Of a stretch of 59,398 bases of DNA, positions 49,413 through 58,763 are shown one piece after another. The DNA comes from Sergeia podlipaevii. Taxonomy: Eukaryota > Euglenozoa > Kinetoplastea > Trypanosomatida > Trypanosomatidae. Position 1 is the stretch's first letter. Each line of letters starts with the position of its first letter. The notes beneath the pieces are model-generated. The model was not told the DNA's origin. It ran no database searches and saw only the letters and a list, made by a program, of their open reading frames with translations. Both the position numbers and the translations under genes were made by a program. The stretch lies in assembly GCA_030849805.1 (NCBI GenBank), contig JASANZ010002163.1, forward strand, positions 1 to 59,398. Reading direction: 5' to 3'.

Positions 49413-49910
49413 AATCACTACGACTTTTCTCCTCACTATTCAATGGAACGGTCAATTCCTTTTATCTTTCAAATCTTCCCTGGACCCCTTTTTTTTTGAG
49501 AGCGCAACTACACTTTACTAACGAATGTACACAGTGCTGAAAGAGTCAGAACAGACGCTCCGTTGAAGCTTATAGCGCCTCGTCCTCAAATAAAACTAAC
49601 TTTGAAAAAAAAAAATAGAAAGGTAGCGCTAGGGATAGGTATATTTTATTTTAATTTGGCATGCACAAAAAGCAGTAATCAAGAAGGAAGAAAACAAAAT
49701 TCGACAATTGAAACAAACAGAAACGAAAAAAGAGAAACACGTAGCAAACCCAAAAGTTCTTTTTCAGAGAGAGAGCGTAGTTTGTCACCAAGGCACCAAG
49801 TAAAGAGATTTGAAAACCACAAACCTTCTACCGGAATTACTTTTTGAAAAAATCTGAGGGCAGAAAGCTGTCCTTCCGCTGAGAGTGACGTGAGAAGTAC
49901 ATCCAAGCGG
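49413..49910. other. Spacer without recognised gene
   Basis: Spacer between the NF-X1-type gene and the first cornichon, A/T-rich, with A runs near 49603-49616. No coding frame is supported. Confidence 0.5.
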
Positions 49911-50480
49911 TTACTCGGACAACAGGCCCATCACAAGGTTAGCAATAGCAAATAAAACAACAACAAATTGATACACAGTCCTAACCCTTGCGTCCAGACG
50001 AATAGCGTCAATCTCTTTCCACACTGTAGTGGCGTCAATCAGAAGAGCGCCTCTCTTGCGGGTGTACCAATAGTCGTAGATCAGCTCAATGACCCCAAAT
50101 GCAGCGAGTAGCCATCCTCGCATGAGAAAAAAATGAAAAATGGCGAAGCATCGAATAGATATCTGTCCAACAATGAAAGGATTCACTGTCTTTTCAAGTT
50201 CCATCGCGTTGCTCATTTTCTCAGCGTACTCCTCCACGTGAGCAAAATAAAGGACGGCAAAGACCTGCGCCACACACTGGAGCAAAAACGCGACTATCCA
50301 CGACATGACGTAGCTCAACATGTGGCATGCAAGCACTAGAATAAAGCAAAAGTGCATGGCGGCATAGAGCGCGGCGCGGCGCTTTTGTCCTGGAGATGAA
50401 TGCTGACGGTCCGTAATCAGCATAGGAACCCACTGGAACTGCTGCTTGAGAGCATCAGTGAGTCGGCGAGTGCTATCCAT
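49911..50480 (-). CDS. Cornichon/Erv14-family ER export receptor, copy 1
   Basis: The 189-residue protein has three or four hydrophobic segments (about 40-85, 110-135 and 165-187) and the cornichon pattern: an acidic pair and KTVNPFIVGQISIRCFAIFHF (family E/C-N-P motif), then RKRGALLIDATTVWKEIDAI, equivalent to the Erv14 K-x-x-x-x-x-D-A-T-x-x-x-x loop. Cornichons load transmembrane cargo into COPII vesicles. A second, diverged copy lies immediately upstream in transcription order (51137-51688), with the same E-x-x-x-NP and DAT-x-WRE positions, so the two arose by tandem duplication or are a fixed pair. The ATG at 50478-50480 follows CTTCTAG on the minus strand. Confidence 0.85.
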   Translation of the reverse strand: MDSTRRLTDALKQQFQWVPMLITDRQHSSPGQKRRAALYAAMHFCFILVLACHMLSYVMSWIVAFLLQCVAQVFAVLYFAHVEEYAEKMSNAMELEKTVNPFIVGQISIRCFAIFHFFLMRGWLLAAFGVIELIYDYWYTRKRGALLIDATTVWKEIDAIRLDARVRTVYQFVVVLFAIANLVMGLLSE

Positions 50481-51136
50481 GCTTCCGTACGAATGTATAC
50501 ACAGCTAGAAGTTTTCGAAATGTGGCCAGCTTATTCCACTGTCCTTTAATAATTATAATTGACGGCACAATAGCACTGATTGTATCTGTAAAGAATACGG
50601 TATCGATCAACAGTTGGCTGGAATGAACTTCCTCTCTCACTGTGAAATGCAACTAGTTAAATAGCGTATAAATTATAGTAATCAAATGTTTATTTTTCAA
50701 ATTACATGTGCGCAAAAGAAAAAAAAATTTGGAAAATAAAACAAAAGCATGAAGAAGTAATTCCATAGCCAAAAAAAAAAGCATTCCCTTTTTCCTTTGC
50801 AATCTAGACAAGCATATTGCCAGTTGAGTCAAGAATAAAACAAGTATGCACATTAATGTGTATAAGTACCACATAGTCCTCCTACCCCACATTTCTCAAA
50901 CAGTGTGTGGGTGGGTGGGTACTAGCTGCACTCAGCAAATTAACTGTTACGTCACGTCGCCTATATCACCCCGCGCACATACGTACAAGTCGGTGCAATT
51001 TGCAATTTCCAACAACAACAACAACAACAACAACAATAGTTATAATGATCAAAGAAAAAAAAAAGATAAACACACCGTGACGAATGTTACGCGTTGTCCA
51101 TAACGATACTCTCTATGTCACGCGCTGCCAGGGCTT
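50481..51136. other. Spacer between the cornichon genes, with AAC repeat
   Basis: Contains an (AAC)8-9 run (51011-51036), a GTGG-type repeat (50906-50922) and A runs. On the minus strand the AAC run becomes a GTT tract. No further gene is seen. Confidence 0.55.
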
Positions 51137-51688
51137 CTAGTCCGAGTACTTCCCGATGATGGCGAAAACCATTACGATCATGATGATAATCACCATCGTT
51201 ACCTCGAGACCAATTATGATGTAGCTCTCCTTCTCAAAATTGCTCATTTCACGCCACAGGTTGGTAGCGTCCACGTAAAGGGATCCCTTCTTTGCTCTCC
51301 ACAGGACATATGCGAGACAAAGGCTGAAAAGTAGCGGCACCACATAGCTACCAGATACAAAAGCCTGCACAATCTGCATAATACGAATAGCGATATACCC
51401 ATCAAGCAGAGGATTGCACGACCGCTCGCACTCCATCGCGCTCACGTTCTTCTCTGTATAGTCATTGATGTTGAACGCATAAATAAGAGCAAGAATGAGT
51501 TGCACAATCTCCAGCACAATACAGGCAATCCACCCGCTGATAAAGTGGAAGTAATTACTGAGAAAGGCAATAAATGTAAGAACATACACAAAAAGAAACA
51601 TATAGGCACGCTTCCGCTCCGTGGCCGAGTGTTTGGAAGGATTCTTTAAGGTTGCAATAACCTCCTTCTGACTGTTGACAAACCGCAT
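51137..51688 (-). CDS. Cornichon/Erv14-family ER export receptor, copy 2
   Basis: The first ATG is 51686-51688 (the frame begins six codons earlier at GTG, beyond the likely splice acceptor TTTCCAG|AG). The 183-residue product has hydrophobic segments at about 30-75, 105-130 and 155-178, ECERSCNPLLDGYIAIRIMQI (the family NP motif) and KKGSLYVDATNLWREMSNF. Its similarity to copy 1 is clear in motif placement but low in identity, so the duplication is old or the copies have specialised. It would sort membrane cargo at ER exit sites. The sequence just upstream contains a 53-bp duplication around an N that may be an assembly artefact and lies in the 5' flank, not in the coding region. Confidence 0.85.
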   Translation of the reverse strand: MRFVNSQKEVIATLKNPSKHSATERKRAYMFLFVYVLTFIAFLSNYFHFISGWIACIVLEIVQLILALIYAFNINDYTEKNVSAMECERSCNPLLDGYIAIRIMQIVQAFVSGSYVVPLLFSLCLAYVLWRAKKGSLYVDATNLWREMSNFEKESYIIIGLEVTMVIIIMIVMVFAIIGKYSD

Positions 51689-51725
51689 CTCTCTGGAAAG
51701 CCGCACAACAATAGTGTGTGTGTGT

Positions 51726-51738
51726 GGGGGGGGGGGGG
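51726..51738. repeat. Homopolymer G run next to a GT repeat
   Basis: GT dinucleotides (51713-51726) followed by about 12-13 G. On the minus strand this is a C-rich, A/C tract that could act as the pyrimidine tract for cornichon copy 2. Confidence 0.7.
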
Positions 51739-51746
51739 TGTATGTG

Positions 51747-51853
51747 TGGGTGTGTATCGGCAGTGCGCTCTCAGATGGACAAAGTAAGTTGTCAAAAAGN
51801 TGGGTGTGTATCGGCAGTGCGCTCTCAGATGGACAAAGTAAGTTGTCAAAAAG
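51747..51853. repeat. Perfect 53-bp direct duplication separated by one N
   Basis: Positions 51747-51799 and 51801-51853 are identical, and 51800 is an ambiguous base. This is most simply a contig join in which the overlap was not collapsed, rather than a real tandem repeat. Confidence 0.9.
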
Positions 51854-52309
51854 AAGAAGAGAAAGAAGAGGAAAAAATCTGCTTGAATACTAAAAAGACA
51901 GTTGTATATATAGCTTGGAAGTTGTTAACCACTCTTAAAGAACAAGAACGAACAAAAAGGCAAAAAAAAAAAAATGGAGAGAAAAGAGGAAGAAAGCAAC
52001 TAAATAATACAAATATATATATATATATATATGTTGAAATGAACGCCCAGTGAGTATATATGTACATCAAGATAATAATACAAATGTCTTACAATAGTGT
52101 CGACTGCTACTATGGTATAGCAAGCAAAGGAAAATGGACAGATTAGTGCCATATGTTGTAATGTGTGTGAGTGTGTATCAGTATGCCTATGTAGTTTCCT
52201 CTGAGACGCAGTACCAATGCACCGCGCGCACTCTCTATAATGTGTTTCATAAACCATGTGCAAGGAAAAAAGAAGAAGAAAAAAAAACTCCTGCCTCAAT
52301 GTCGCATGC

Positions 52310-53434
52310 TCAGATGTGAAATGCCCACCATGTTACGTTACGAGCGGCTGTTGCCATGAGTTGATACCGACGGTTCACTGCAAGTGCAACAGGTACGTCA
52401 CTGTCCTTGCACTGCAGCTCGTACTTGAGCTTGCCAAGAGCACGCGTGGTACTATAACGGCTATCATCTTGTGTCGAGGCAGGAGTCTTGCCTTCATACA
52501 CAAGAAGGTGCCTACCATTCACCATGGCAGAGGTCGGCTGTGCAATGCAGGAGTCAGGCTGATATGGGCACATGTACAAGGCACCGATTGCATCCGCGCA
52601 GCCACGGAAATGATGCCTTGCCTCGCCGTGGTAGTAAGTGCGCACGACGCAGGACTGCTCCATGTCGTACACAACCACTTCCCCTCCAGAGGAAGTGAGA
52701 AGGAGTTCGTTACCATCCGCGCTCACGTCAGCGCCTTTACAGCGCGCCGGCTTGGAGCTATCGCAAAACAACTCGGCGTTGTCAAGACGCGCTACAGGGT
52801 CCGCAAACAGCTTGCGCCTGTCATGTACGGTGACTCGTTGGTCGTCACCCACAACAATTGTGTTGCCGTCCGTGCTGAAGGAAACGCACGCTTTACTACC
52901 GACGACGCTCTTGTCGCGGGATGCTGCGATGGATCCGGAAATCAAAGGGTGGAAGAACGCCAGGCACCCCTTCGCGGGGAGGACAGCAGCAAACACGTCA
53001 GTGACCGGACACTGAGCAAGAGTAGAGTAGACAGGCACGTTCTGCAGCACTGGGATCTCACCCGCTATGTCGTCGAGGTAAGCCACCTCGCCACAAATCT
53101 GGGCGGTCTCAAGATTCAGCAAGTGGATATGACCGTCAAGGTGAAACCGAGGAGCTATAAGTGCAACCTGTGAAGACTGCGTGTAGCGTGCCACGTGAAC
53201 ACCAAAGATGTCAAATTGGACTGTACTACGTTGATTGAGGGAGGCGGTGTCTATGACTCGCACCGCGTCGTCGCTATGAGAAGAGAGAAAACCCAGTCCG
53301 TCAGGAGAAAAGTCCATTGACGTGCACTTCGGTTCGTTCAGTCCAGAGTAAAAAAGAGATGTCACCTCCACCGCTCCTTCCCTGGACGCAATATGTGCCG
53401 AGTCACCCGCATGGCTGCTGCTCATACTGTCCAT
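52310..53434 (-). CDS. WDR82: WDR82/Swd2-family WD40 protein
   Basis: The 374-residue protein keeps the WDR82/Swd2 order of motifs: KCTSMDFSPDGLGFLSSHSD, DDAVRVIDTASL, an FGVHVARYTQSSQ step (human counterpart has a GVDLIRYTH step at the same place), a histone-methylase/phosphatase-complex type second blade, KACVSFSTDGNTIVVGDDQ, DRRKLFADPVARL, GADVSADGNELLLTSSGGEVVVYD, and a final VTWWAFHI in the place of the family's terminal W-x-x strand. WDR82 is shared by Set1/COMPASS and the PNUTS-PP1 termination phosphatase; in Leishmania and T. brucei it belongs to the PNUTS-JBP3-WDR82-PP1 complex that terminates RNA polymerase II at cluster ends. Which role it has here is inferred from family knowledge. 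The ATG is 53432-53434; a second Met is at codon 4. Confidence 0.75.
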   Translation of the reverse strand: MDSMSSSHAGDSAHIASREGAVEVTSLFYSGLNEPKCTSMDFSPDGLGFLSSHSDDAVRVIDTASLNQRSTVQFDIFGVHVARYTQSSQVALIAPRFHLDGHIHLLNLETAQICGEVAYLDDIAGEIPVLQNVPVYSTLAQCPVTDVFAAVLPAKGCLAFFHPLISGSIAASRDKSVVGSKACVSFSTDGNTIVVGDDQRVTVHDRRKLFADPVARLDNAELFCDSSKPARCKGADVSADGNELLLTSSGGEVVVYDMEQSCVVRTYYHGEARHHFRGCADAIGALYMCPYQPDSCIAQPTSAMVNGRHLLVYEGKTPASTQDDSRYSTTRALGKLKYELQCKDSDVPVALAVNRRYQLMATAARNVTWWAFHI

Positions 53435-53981
53435 TGCTCTACAGCTGGGAGGCTACCACTATACCTTGTGAGTGAGTGCAAAGTGCTCTATGATCGCTCC
53501 ACTACTTTGTCTAATACTGCTTGTGTGGTCCTCTCACTCACTCACTCACTCTTTTTTCCTCAAAAAAAAAAAGGCAGCAGACGTACTCAGCCACAAAACC
53601 GGCTTTCTATTGTTACAAAAGTGGTGTTGTTCAAGTTAATATATTGAGCGAGTGTGAAGACTTGCTACACAAGAAAAGAAAATTATGTGTTAGAAAAAAA
53701 AAGAATATGATAATGCTGGAATAGTGCATGTCAAGAGAGAGACAGACAGAGAGCGCAACGAGCAGAAATACAAAAGACCACGTACAAGCCATCATTCAGC
53801 TATGCAATACATAAATAGATAAATAAATAAATAATGTGAATGCGCTCGTGAAGTAGGTTTCATTGTGGCTATTGTTTATAGCTGTTAATCGACAAAGAAA
53901 AAAAATCATCCTTATTACTTCAACTATTTATGGCAATGGAAACGCAGTTAAGCGGGCGTATATCAATCCTCTGGGAATGCA
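53435..53981. other. Spacer without recognised gene
   Basis: Contains a CTCA tetranucleotide run (53535-53552), A runs and a TAAA/ATAA run (53811-53833). On the minus strand the A run near 53562-53572 makes a pyrimidine tract. No gene is seen. Confidence 0.55.
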
Positions 53982-55616
53982 TCACTCAAAGGGCAGGCCA
54001 AGCGTAAGAAGTGTGATAGGCTGCACTGTGCGTCGCATCGTCTGCGCGCTGCTCAGCATTAGAGTCGGGCCGCTGCTATTTTTACTTGCTACCACGACAG
54101 TCAGCGGTTGCGTTCGAGCTACGTGCTCATGGAGTTCCAGTGCAATGCGAGCCAGATGCTCATCCGCGTTAGGCTGGTTCATCCAGTAGCCAATCAAGGG
54201 ATCAAGGAAGATGGTAGAGAGCACGTGCTTATGCTCTGAGTGAGAGAGCACGTCACGCATTCGTAGCAACGCCCTTACAACATACTGCCGACCTAGCAAT
54301 AGTCGTGTGCCCACGGATGCAAACACGCGCTGCACCAAAGCGAAGTGACGTTGAAGAGGGTACACCAATGCCCTGCGGGCAAAGAAAACAGCAGCGTCAT
54401 AAGCCGTCTCTGGCGCATCTAAATAAGCAAGAGAAGGACTGAGAGCGCACAGCGTCCACACTGACTCGCTGCAGCCAGTGCCCTCAGTAAAGATGTCGTC
54501 GTACCCGTCCGAAAGCAAAAGGTCTACCGTGAGCGCGGCCACACGACTCACGTCAGGAGGGAAGAGCAAGCGAGGAAGCCTCATGCGTATTAGGGCCTCG
54601 TTCTCAACAGCGGTGAAGGTGATCTGAGGTCGTCTCTTCGGTATTGCCAGACGTGTAGGCGGCAACACATGGACGGCGTCAGAGGAGGCACGGAGATCCT
54701 CAGGCTGCTTTTGTTGTGGTTGCTGCAGTGATGCAGCGTCGCCGTCCATCACCTCAATAAGAGGCCTCTTGAAGTCCGCAACGTTTCCTGCCCAAATATC
54801 CACAGGCCGGCCGTCACCCGGCAGTAGCGTCGTCTCTTCCTCCTCCAAGGCATCATTGCGAGTGCGAGCTGCTGCCGCAGCCGCGGAGTCACTCGTGGGC
54901 ACCGCCGCATACACCACCTTGTCAGACTGCAACGCATGCTGAAAATCGCGAACGTGTGCTGGAACGTACTTTAGCAGCTGAGTCACCTCACCTTCCGCGT
55001 CCTCAAAGCACAGGAGCACAGCCTCCTCATCAAAATCGTGATTTTCTTTGAGCAAACGCATTTCCCTACGCTCTGCGGGTAGTGTTGTTTCTGGGCAAGG
55101 CACGCTCACCATCTCACTTACGATATCCTCATCCACATTCTTAAAGAGACCACTGAAGTTGTCAGCAAAGCCATAGTTGACTGGCATCTCGTCCGCAACG
55201 TTGGAAGCAGAGCTAGTCAATGAAGGTAACTGTTGCACGTACTCGGCATCTTCCTCCTCCAGAAGGATTTCCTGTTCCTCTGTCGCACCTTGGACACCAA
55301 GCAGCTGTGCTCGTTGCCTATCTGTAGCGATAAGATACCCAACATTATCCAACTGTGTAAACTCTTGTCCTTCCTGCTCCTTTGGTAAGAACACAGTAAG
55401 AGTGTTTGTCTCCAAGTCGTACGTGGCACGCTCGCCCTTGCCTTCACACAGCAGTTCGTTGAACTTGAGGCGTAGGTAGTAAGGCCGGCAGTGAAAGGTG
55501 AATTGACTCCCATTGATATCAAACACCGCTTCAAGCGCCTTGCAGATTGCTGACAGTTTGATACGAACAATCACAAACTGCCCATCCTGCGAGCACTCAA
55601 AGACAGGCGTCAGCAT
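53982..55616 (-). CDS. SHQ1: SHQ1, H/ACA RNP assembly chaperone
   Basis: SHQ1 binds newly made dyskerin/Cbf5 as an RNA mimic and is exchanged before NAF1-bound particles form. The start is the ATG at 55614-55616 (a GTG precedes it). The 544-residue product begins MLTPVFECSQDGQFVIVRIK, the typical SHQ1 opening, and its first 95 residues form the CS-like domain (HCRPYYLRLKFNELL, TNTLTVFLPKEQEGQEF). A long acidic linker follows, then the SHQ1-specific helical domain (about 390-500): GCSESVWTLCALSPSLAYLD, YPLQRHFALVQRVFASVG and KHVLSTIFLDPLIGYWMNQ. The C-terminal end is short. Together with NAF1 at 2902-3753 it covers both known H/ACA assembly chaperones in one gene cluster. Confidence 0.92.
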   Translation of the reverse strand: MLTPVFECSQDGQFVIVRIKLSAICKALEAVFDINGSQFTFHCRPYYLRLKFNELLCEGKGERATYDLETNTLTVFLPKEQEGQEFTQLDNVGYLIATDRQRAQLLGVQGATEEQEILLEEEDAEYVQQLPSLTSSASNVADEMPVNYGFADNFSGLFKNVDEDIVSEMVSVPCPETTLPAERREMRLLKENHDFDEEAVLLCFEDAEGEVTQLLKYVPAHVRDFQHALQSDKVVYAAVPTSDSAAAAAARTRNDALEEEETTLLPGDGRPVDIWAGNVADFKRPLIEVMDGDAASLQQPQQKQPEDLRASSDAVHVLPPTRLAIPKRRPQITFTAVENEALIRMRLPRLLFPPDVSRVAALTVDLLLSDGYDDIFTEGTGCSESVWTLCALSPSLAYLDAPETAYDAAVFFARRALVYPLQRHFALVQRVFASVGTRLLLGRQYVVRALLRMRDVLSHSEHKHVLSTIFLDPLIGYWMNQPNADEHLARIALELHEHVARTQPLTVVVASKNSSGPTLMLSSAQTMRRTVQPITLLTLGLPFE

Positions 55617-56188
55617 CACGGATGTTGGTATAATTATTTCTTTTATAGTGTGTACTCAAGATGTGACTTTGAAAGCGGAACTCCTCGTCTATGGACCTTT
55701 CTGCGTCAGACGTGGGAAACAAAAATGTATTTCTTTTTTTTTTAAAAAAAAAAAAGGAATATAGAGAGAAGAGAGAAGAAAGTGATGTGAGATGAAGTGT
55801 CCCATTTAAAAAATAAAAACAAAAAGGCCGGAAGACCCTGAGTGTCAAAATCTTCCTTCACCTGTGAGCGCTATTCAGTGCAAGACCAAAACTTTTTCAA
55901 AATGTGATTAAAGGTCGTTGTGATACGATTGCATTTTTTCCGTTTTGGATTGGGCCAAGTGATAAAAAGCAAGAAAAACAAACACAAAAACAAACAATCA
56001 AGCAAGAAGTAGGGTCTTGATACTCTCGCATGCATTGATGCGCCTCCCATTCCTTTCCTCCAGTGAAGATCTCATAGAGATTTCAGTGCAGTGAAATACC
56101 AATTGAAAAAAATGATATCAAGTAGACGATAACTGTGAGGTAAGAAAGGTGTGGGGGAGGGAGGGATAGCGGAAACATCGCAACTCCC
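55617..56188. other. Spacer without recognised gene
   Basis: Has adjoining T and A runs (55731-55755) that read as a T-rich tract on the minus strand and could serve SHQ1 trans-splicing. No coding frame with protein character. Confidence 0.55.
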
Positions 56189-56848
56189 TCATGACGAAGA
56201 AAGTAGAGCCACCTCCTTTTCTGCAACCGCATTCTTGTGTCCTGGTGAAAAATAAATAGCCGCATTGAAATCGCTCCGTGCGGCCTCAATTTCGCCAAGT
56301 GCTTTACTTGCGAGACCTCGTCGATACAAAACTTTCACCTTGAGGTCCCCTTCTACTTTGCACTGGCCGTCTTGCAGCAGCATCGTCGCTACCAGCCGCG
56401 CGTCCTCATAGCGCTGAAGCTTAATGAATGCCATCACAACATTCGCGCGAATGACCTGCTCGGCCTCGATTGCCTCTGTATCAAGAGAGCCAAGCGCAGA
56501 GGTAACGGAAATACAGTCTTCATAGCCCTTGATAGCGTCCTCGTAGCGGCCCTCCTGAAAGGCCGAGTTGGCACGTTGCTTGAGCACTTGAAGAAGCTCC
56601 ATAGCACGCGCGCGATCAGCGTCACTCACTTTTGGCTCCTGAGGCACCGTAGGCAGAACGGCCGGGGGAGTGGTACTCTCCGTGCTATTGCTGCTTTGTT
56701 CATAATTCGGGCGCTTGTTGACGCCCTTGACGTTCTTCTTATTCTCACCTCCCCAAAAGCCGCGCAGTCGGCACACTAGCGCAGCTGATACAGCAACCGT
56801 GGCAGCGCATGCGGTGATGATGGCTACCTCCCTTGAAGAGTAGCGCAT
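56189..56848 (-). CDS. Membrane-anchored TPR protein
   Basis: The 219-residue product has an N-terminal hydrophobic anchor (about 8-28, VAIITACAATVAVSAALVC), a Pro/Ser-rich linker, and TPR units from about residue 88: ANSAFQEGRYEDAIKGYEDC, a middle unit AFIKLQRYEDARLVA, and GLASKALGEIEAARSDFNAA followed by GHKNAV. This is the layout of small outer-membrane or ER TPR receptors (Tom70/Fis1-like or co-chaperone types); TPRs with a signal anchor usually bind Hsp70/Hsp90 C-termini or precursor proteins. The membrane in question cannot be told from sequence. The ATG at 56846-56848 is the first in frame. Confidence 0.75.
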   Translation of the reverse strand: MRYSSREVAIITACAATVAVSAALVCRLRGFWGGENKKNVKGVNKRPNYEQSSNSTESTTPPAVLPTVPQEPKVSDADRARAMELLQVLKQRANSAFQEGRYEDAIKGYEDCISVTSALGSLDTEAIEAEQVIRANVVMAFIKLQRYEDARLVATMLLQDGQCKVEGDLKVKVLYRRGLASKALGEIEAARSDFNAAIYFSPGHKNAVAEKEVALLSSS

Positions 56849-57772
56849 GCCTATGCGCTCTAACTAATTCTTTTATAGTTTGTACAACAAGTAGTAAAAG
56901 AAAGAAAAAAATTGAGAGGGAGAGAAAAACGTGGGGAGATGAGCAAAAGTGCAGATCACACGTGACGCTATTTTCCTTTCCAGTGTAATGCTCCGAAACA
57001 ACTGATACTGAGATTTCCCCACGTGAGAAGGGAGCAATGTATATCCCCTGCAAAGACTCGCAAACAGCTATCCTCACGTAAACCTGTCTCCTTCTCTCCA
57101 AGGACAAAAACACCGGGGCTTTTTTTTTTTCGCTATCAAAGCTGTGATGTGCTTCGCATTTGTCGGTTTCTCTAACTGCCTGATTTCTCAGCTAAATAGA
57201 TAAATAAAAAACAATACAACGCGCACATATGCCTTTGCGCAAATCATTAAAAAAAAAAATAGTTGTCATATGTGCCCAAGATCTCTAAAGGTACAGCCAC
57301 TGCGTCGCCACAACGCCAATGTGCACAAGGCTAATCTATGTGCAATTTTGTACCACCGTTGGCATTTTCATCACTGACAATATTTCATTTTATTCCTCCC
57401 AATCCAATTTCTTATCTAGTCTTACGACGACGAGCTAGACACCAACTTCACAAATAAATAAAAAGGAGTACTCACTCGATCTTCACGTAATTACTCAAAC
57501 AGAGTTCATACTTCTGCAGCAGACAAAAATTTTGAAAAAAAAAAATCTAGTAATAAACAACGCGTCTCTTCTCTCGTACATTCCCCACTCAAGTTGGGCA
57601 AAAGATGTAACAACACAAAACCAGTGACCACGCACACACGCACACACACTCATATCCAGTGTGCGGTGGTCACACACTCTGTGTCCTCTATATCAGTGAA
57701 TAATAATAAAAAAAGAAATATATACATGTGTACGTACCGGCATATATATATATACTCCTTTAATAAACGCTT
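56849..57772. other. 0.92-kb spacer without recognised gene
   Basis: A/T-rich, with T run 57121-57131, A run 57250-57259 and A run 57537-57544, and a CA repeat (57630-57650). Frames are short. Nothing else is seen. Confidence 0.5.
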
Positions 57773-58075
57773 TTATGCGGTCTGTTTGGGTCGACGGAAA
57801 AGCAGCACGTGGGGCTCTGGCTTGTGAATCATGTAGTGTACCCACCCTTCGGACTGCTGAACACCAAGTTGGCGCCACTCCTTCTCATTCATAAGGCGGC
57901 GGCGAGGAACCAGCTTGGACAGATCTTTAGGCAAGATGACGTGGCGATACTCGAAGGTGTCGTCATAGTACTTATCGCTGTACAAGATCTTACACTGCAG
58001 CTTCCGAATAATATTGATGGCCTCCTGGCGGCCTTTAGCGTCCAGAGTGAAGAAGTCGTGCTCCGGTGGAGGCAT
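57773..58075 (-). CDS. CKS1: CKS1, cyclin-dependent kinase regulatory subunit
   Basis: CKS1 (p12CKS1 in Leishmania) binds CRK3 and similar kinases and phospho-docking sites. The ATG at 58073-58075 gives a 100-residue protein; the longer open frame is microsatellite-derived. The family motifs are complete: [47 protein letters not shown], and [19 protein letters not shown] with the hinge H-x-P-E-P-H at about residues 84-89. Length is usual for the family. The neighbouring genes have no cell-cycle theme. The upstream spacer has a TA/TG repeat and a T run suited to trans-splicing. Confidence 0.96.
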   Translation of the reverse strand: MPPPEHDFFTLDAKGRQEAINIIRKLQCKILYSDKYYDDTFEYRHVILPKDLSKLVPRRRLMNEKEWRQLGVQQSEGWVHYMIHKPEPHVLLFRRPKQTA

Positions 58076-58109
58076 TAGGCTGATGAGTACCTTGTGTAGT
58101 AGTTGGTGT

Positions 58110-58150
<41 letters not shown>

Positions 58151-58763
58151 ATGTGTTTCCTTCTTGTGTCCAGATATACGATTTCGGTGGCCGAGGAAAA
58201 AAAAAAAAAGCGAGGTGAAACTTGTAAGTTCTAATGAGTCGTTGTGTGTGAATAAATGACTATTATAGACGCACACGCGCATACGCATTTTGGTCGAAAA
58301 CACAATCAATCAAAAAAAGAAGAAAAAAGAAGAAGTATATGTCGAGAGAACCGGAATACATGCACTTATTACCCACAATGAAATGCGGACCAATAGACTC
58401 AGAAAGAATGTGTACAGCACGCATTCCAGAAGACATGAAGGAAGCACACAAGCAAACAAATAAAAAGGATACGTGCGGGCACTCTCATGCTGGTACTTAC
58501 GTACCGCCGGTGCACCTCACGTTGTTGAGAGAAGCGCTAAAATAAATGCTTATTTTTTTCAATGGATATATTTGTCATTGTGCGTACTTTCATATATATA
58601 TATCTAAATAATTAGGAGGGAGAGGAAGTCTATAAAGTTGCCTCAAAACAAAAAAAAAATAAGAAAAATACTCCTGGCTAGAAAAAACGAATACATAACA
58701 CAATGTTGTCCATAGAAATCGCATGTCCAGTTGTAATTGAGTCTGTGGCAACTAGAGACACCA
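58076..58763. other. Spacer with TA/TG microsatellite and A runs
   Basis: TA repeat 58113-58137 continuing as TG (58137-58150), and an A run 58197-58210, giving on the minus strand a T13 tract before the CKS1 ATG. The remainder (58211-58763) has no supported gene. Confidence 0.6.
58113..58150. repeat. TA then TG microsatellite
   Basis: About 12 TA units followed by 7 TG units, close upstream of the CKS1 start. Confidence 0.85.

Larger units (their letters stand above)
51689..52309. other. Spacer upstream of cornichon copy 2
   Basis: Holds the GT/G run, the 53-bp duplication, A runs (51965-51973) and a TA repeat (52013-52032). No coding frame is supported; the apparent frames here cross the N or the microsatellite. 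Confidence 0.55.

Noticed and set aside
51646..51849. Two overlapping frames crossing the N at 51800
   Set aside because: They are built from a duplicated block and a microsatellite and contain an ambiguous residue.
55597..55848. Minus-strand frame of 83 codons overlapping the SHQ1 5' region
   Set aside because: Phe/Lys runs come from T/A homopolymers; it overlaps the splice region of SHQ1.
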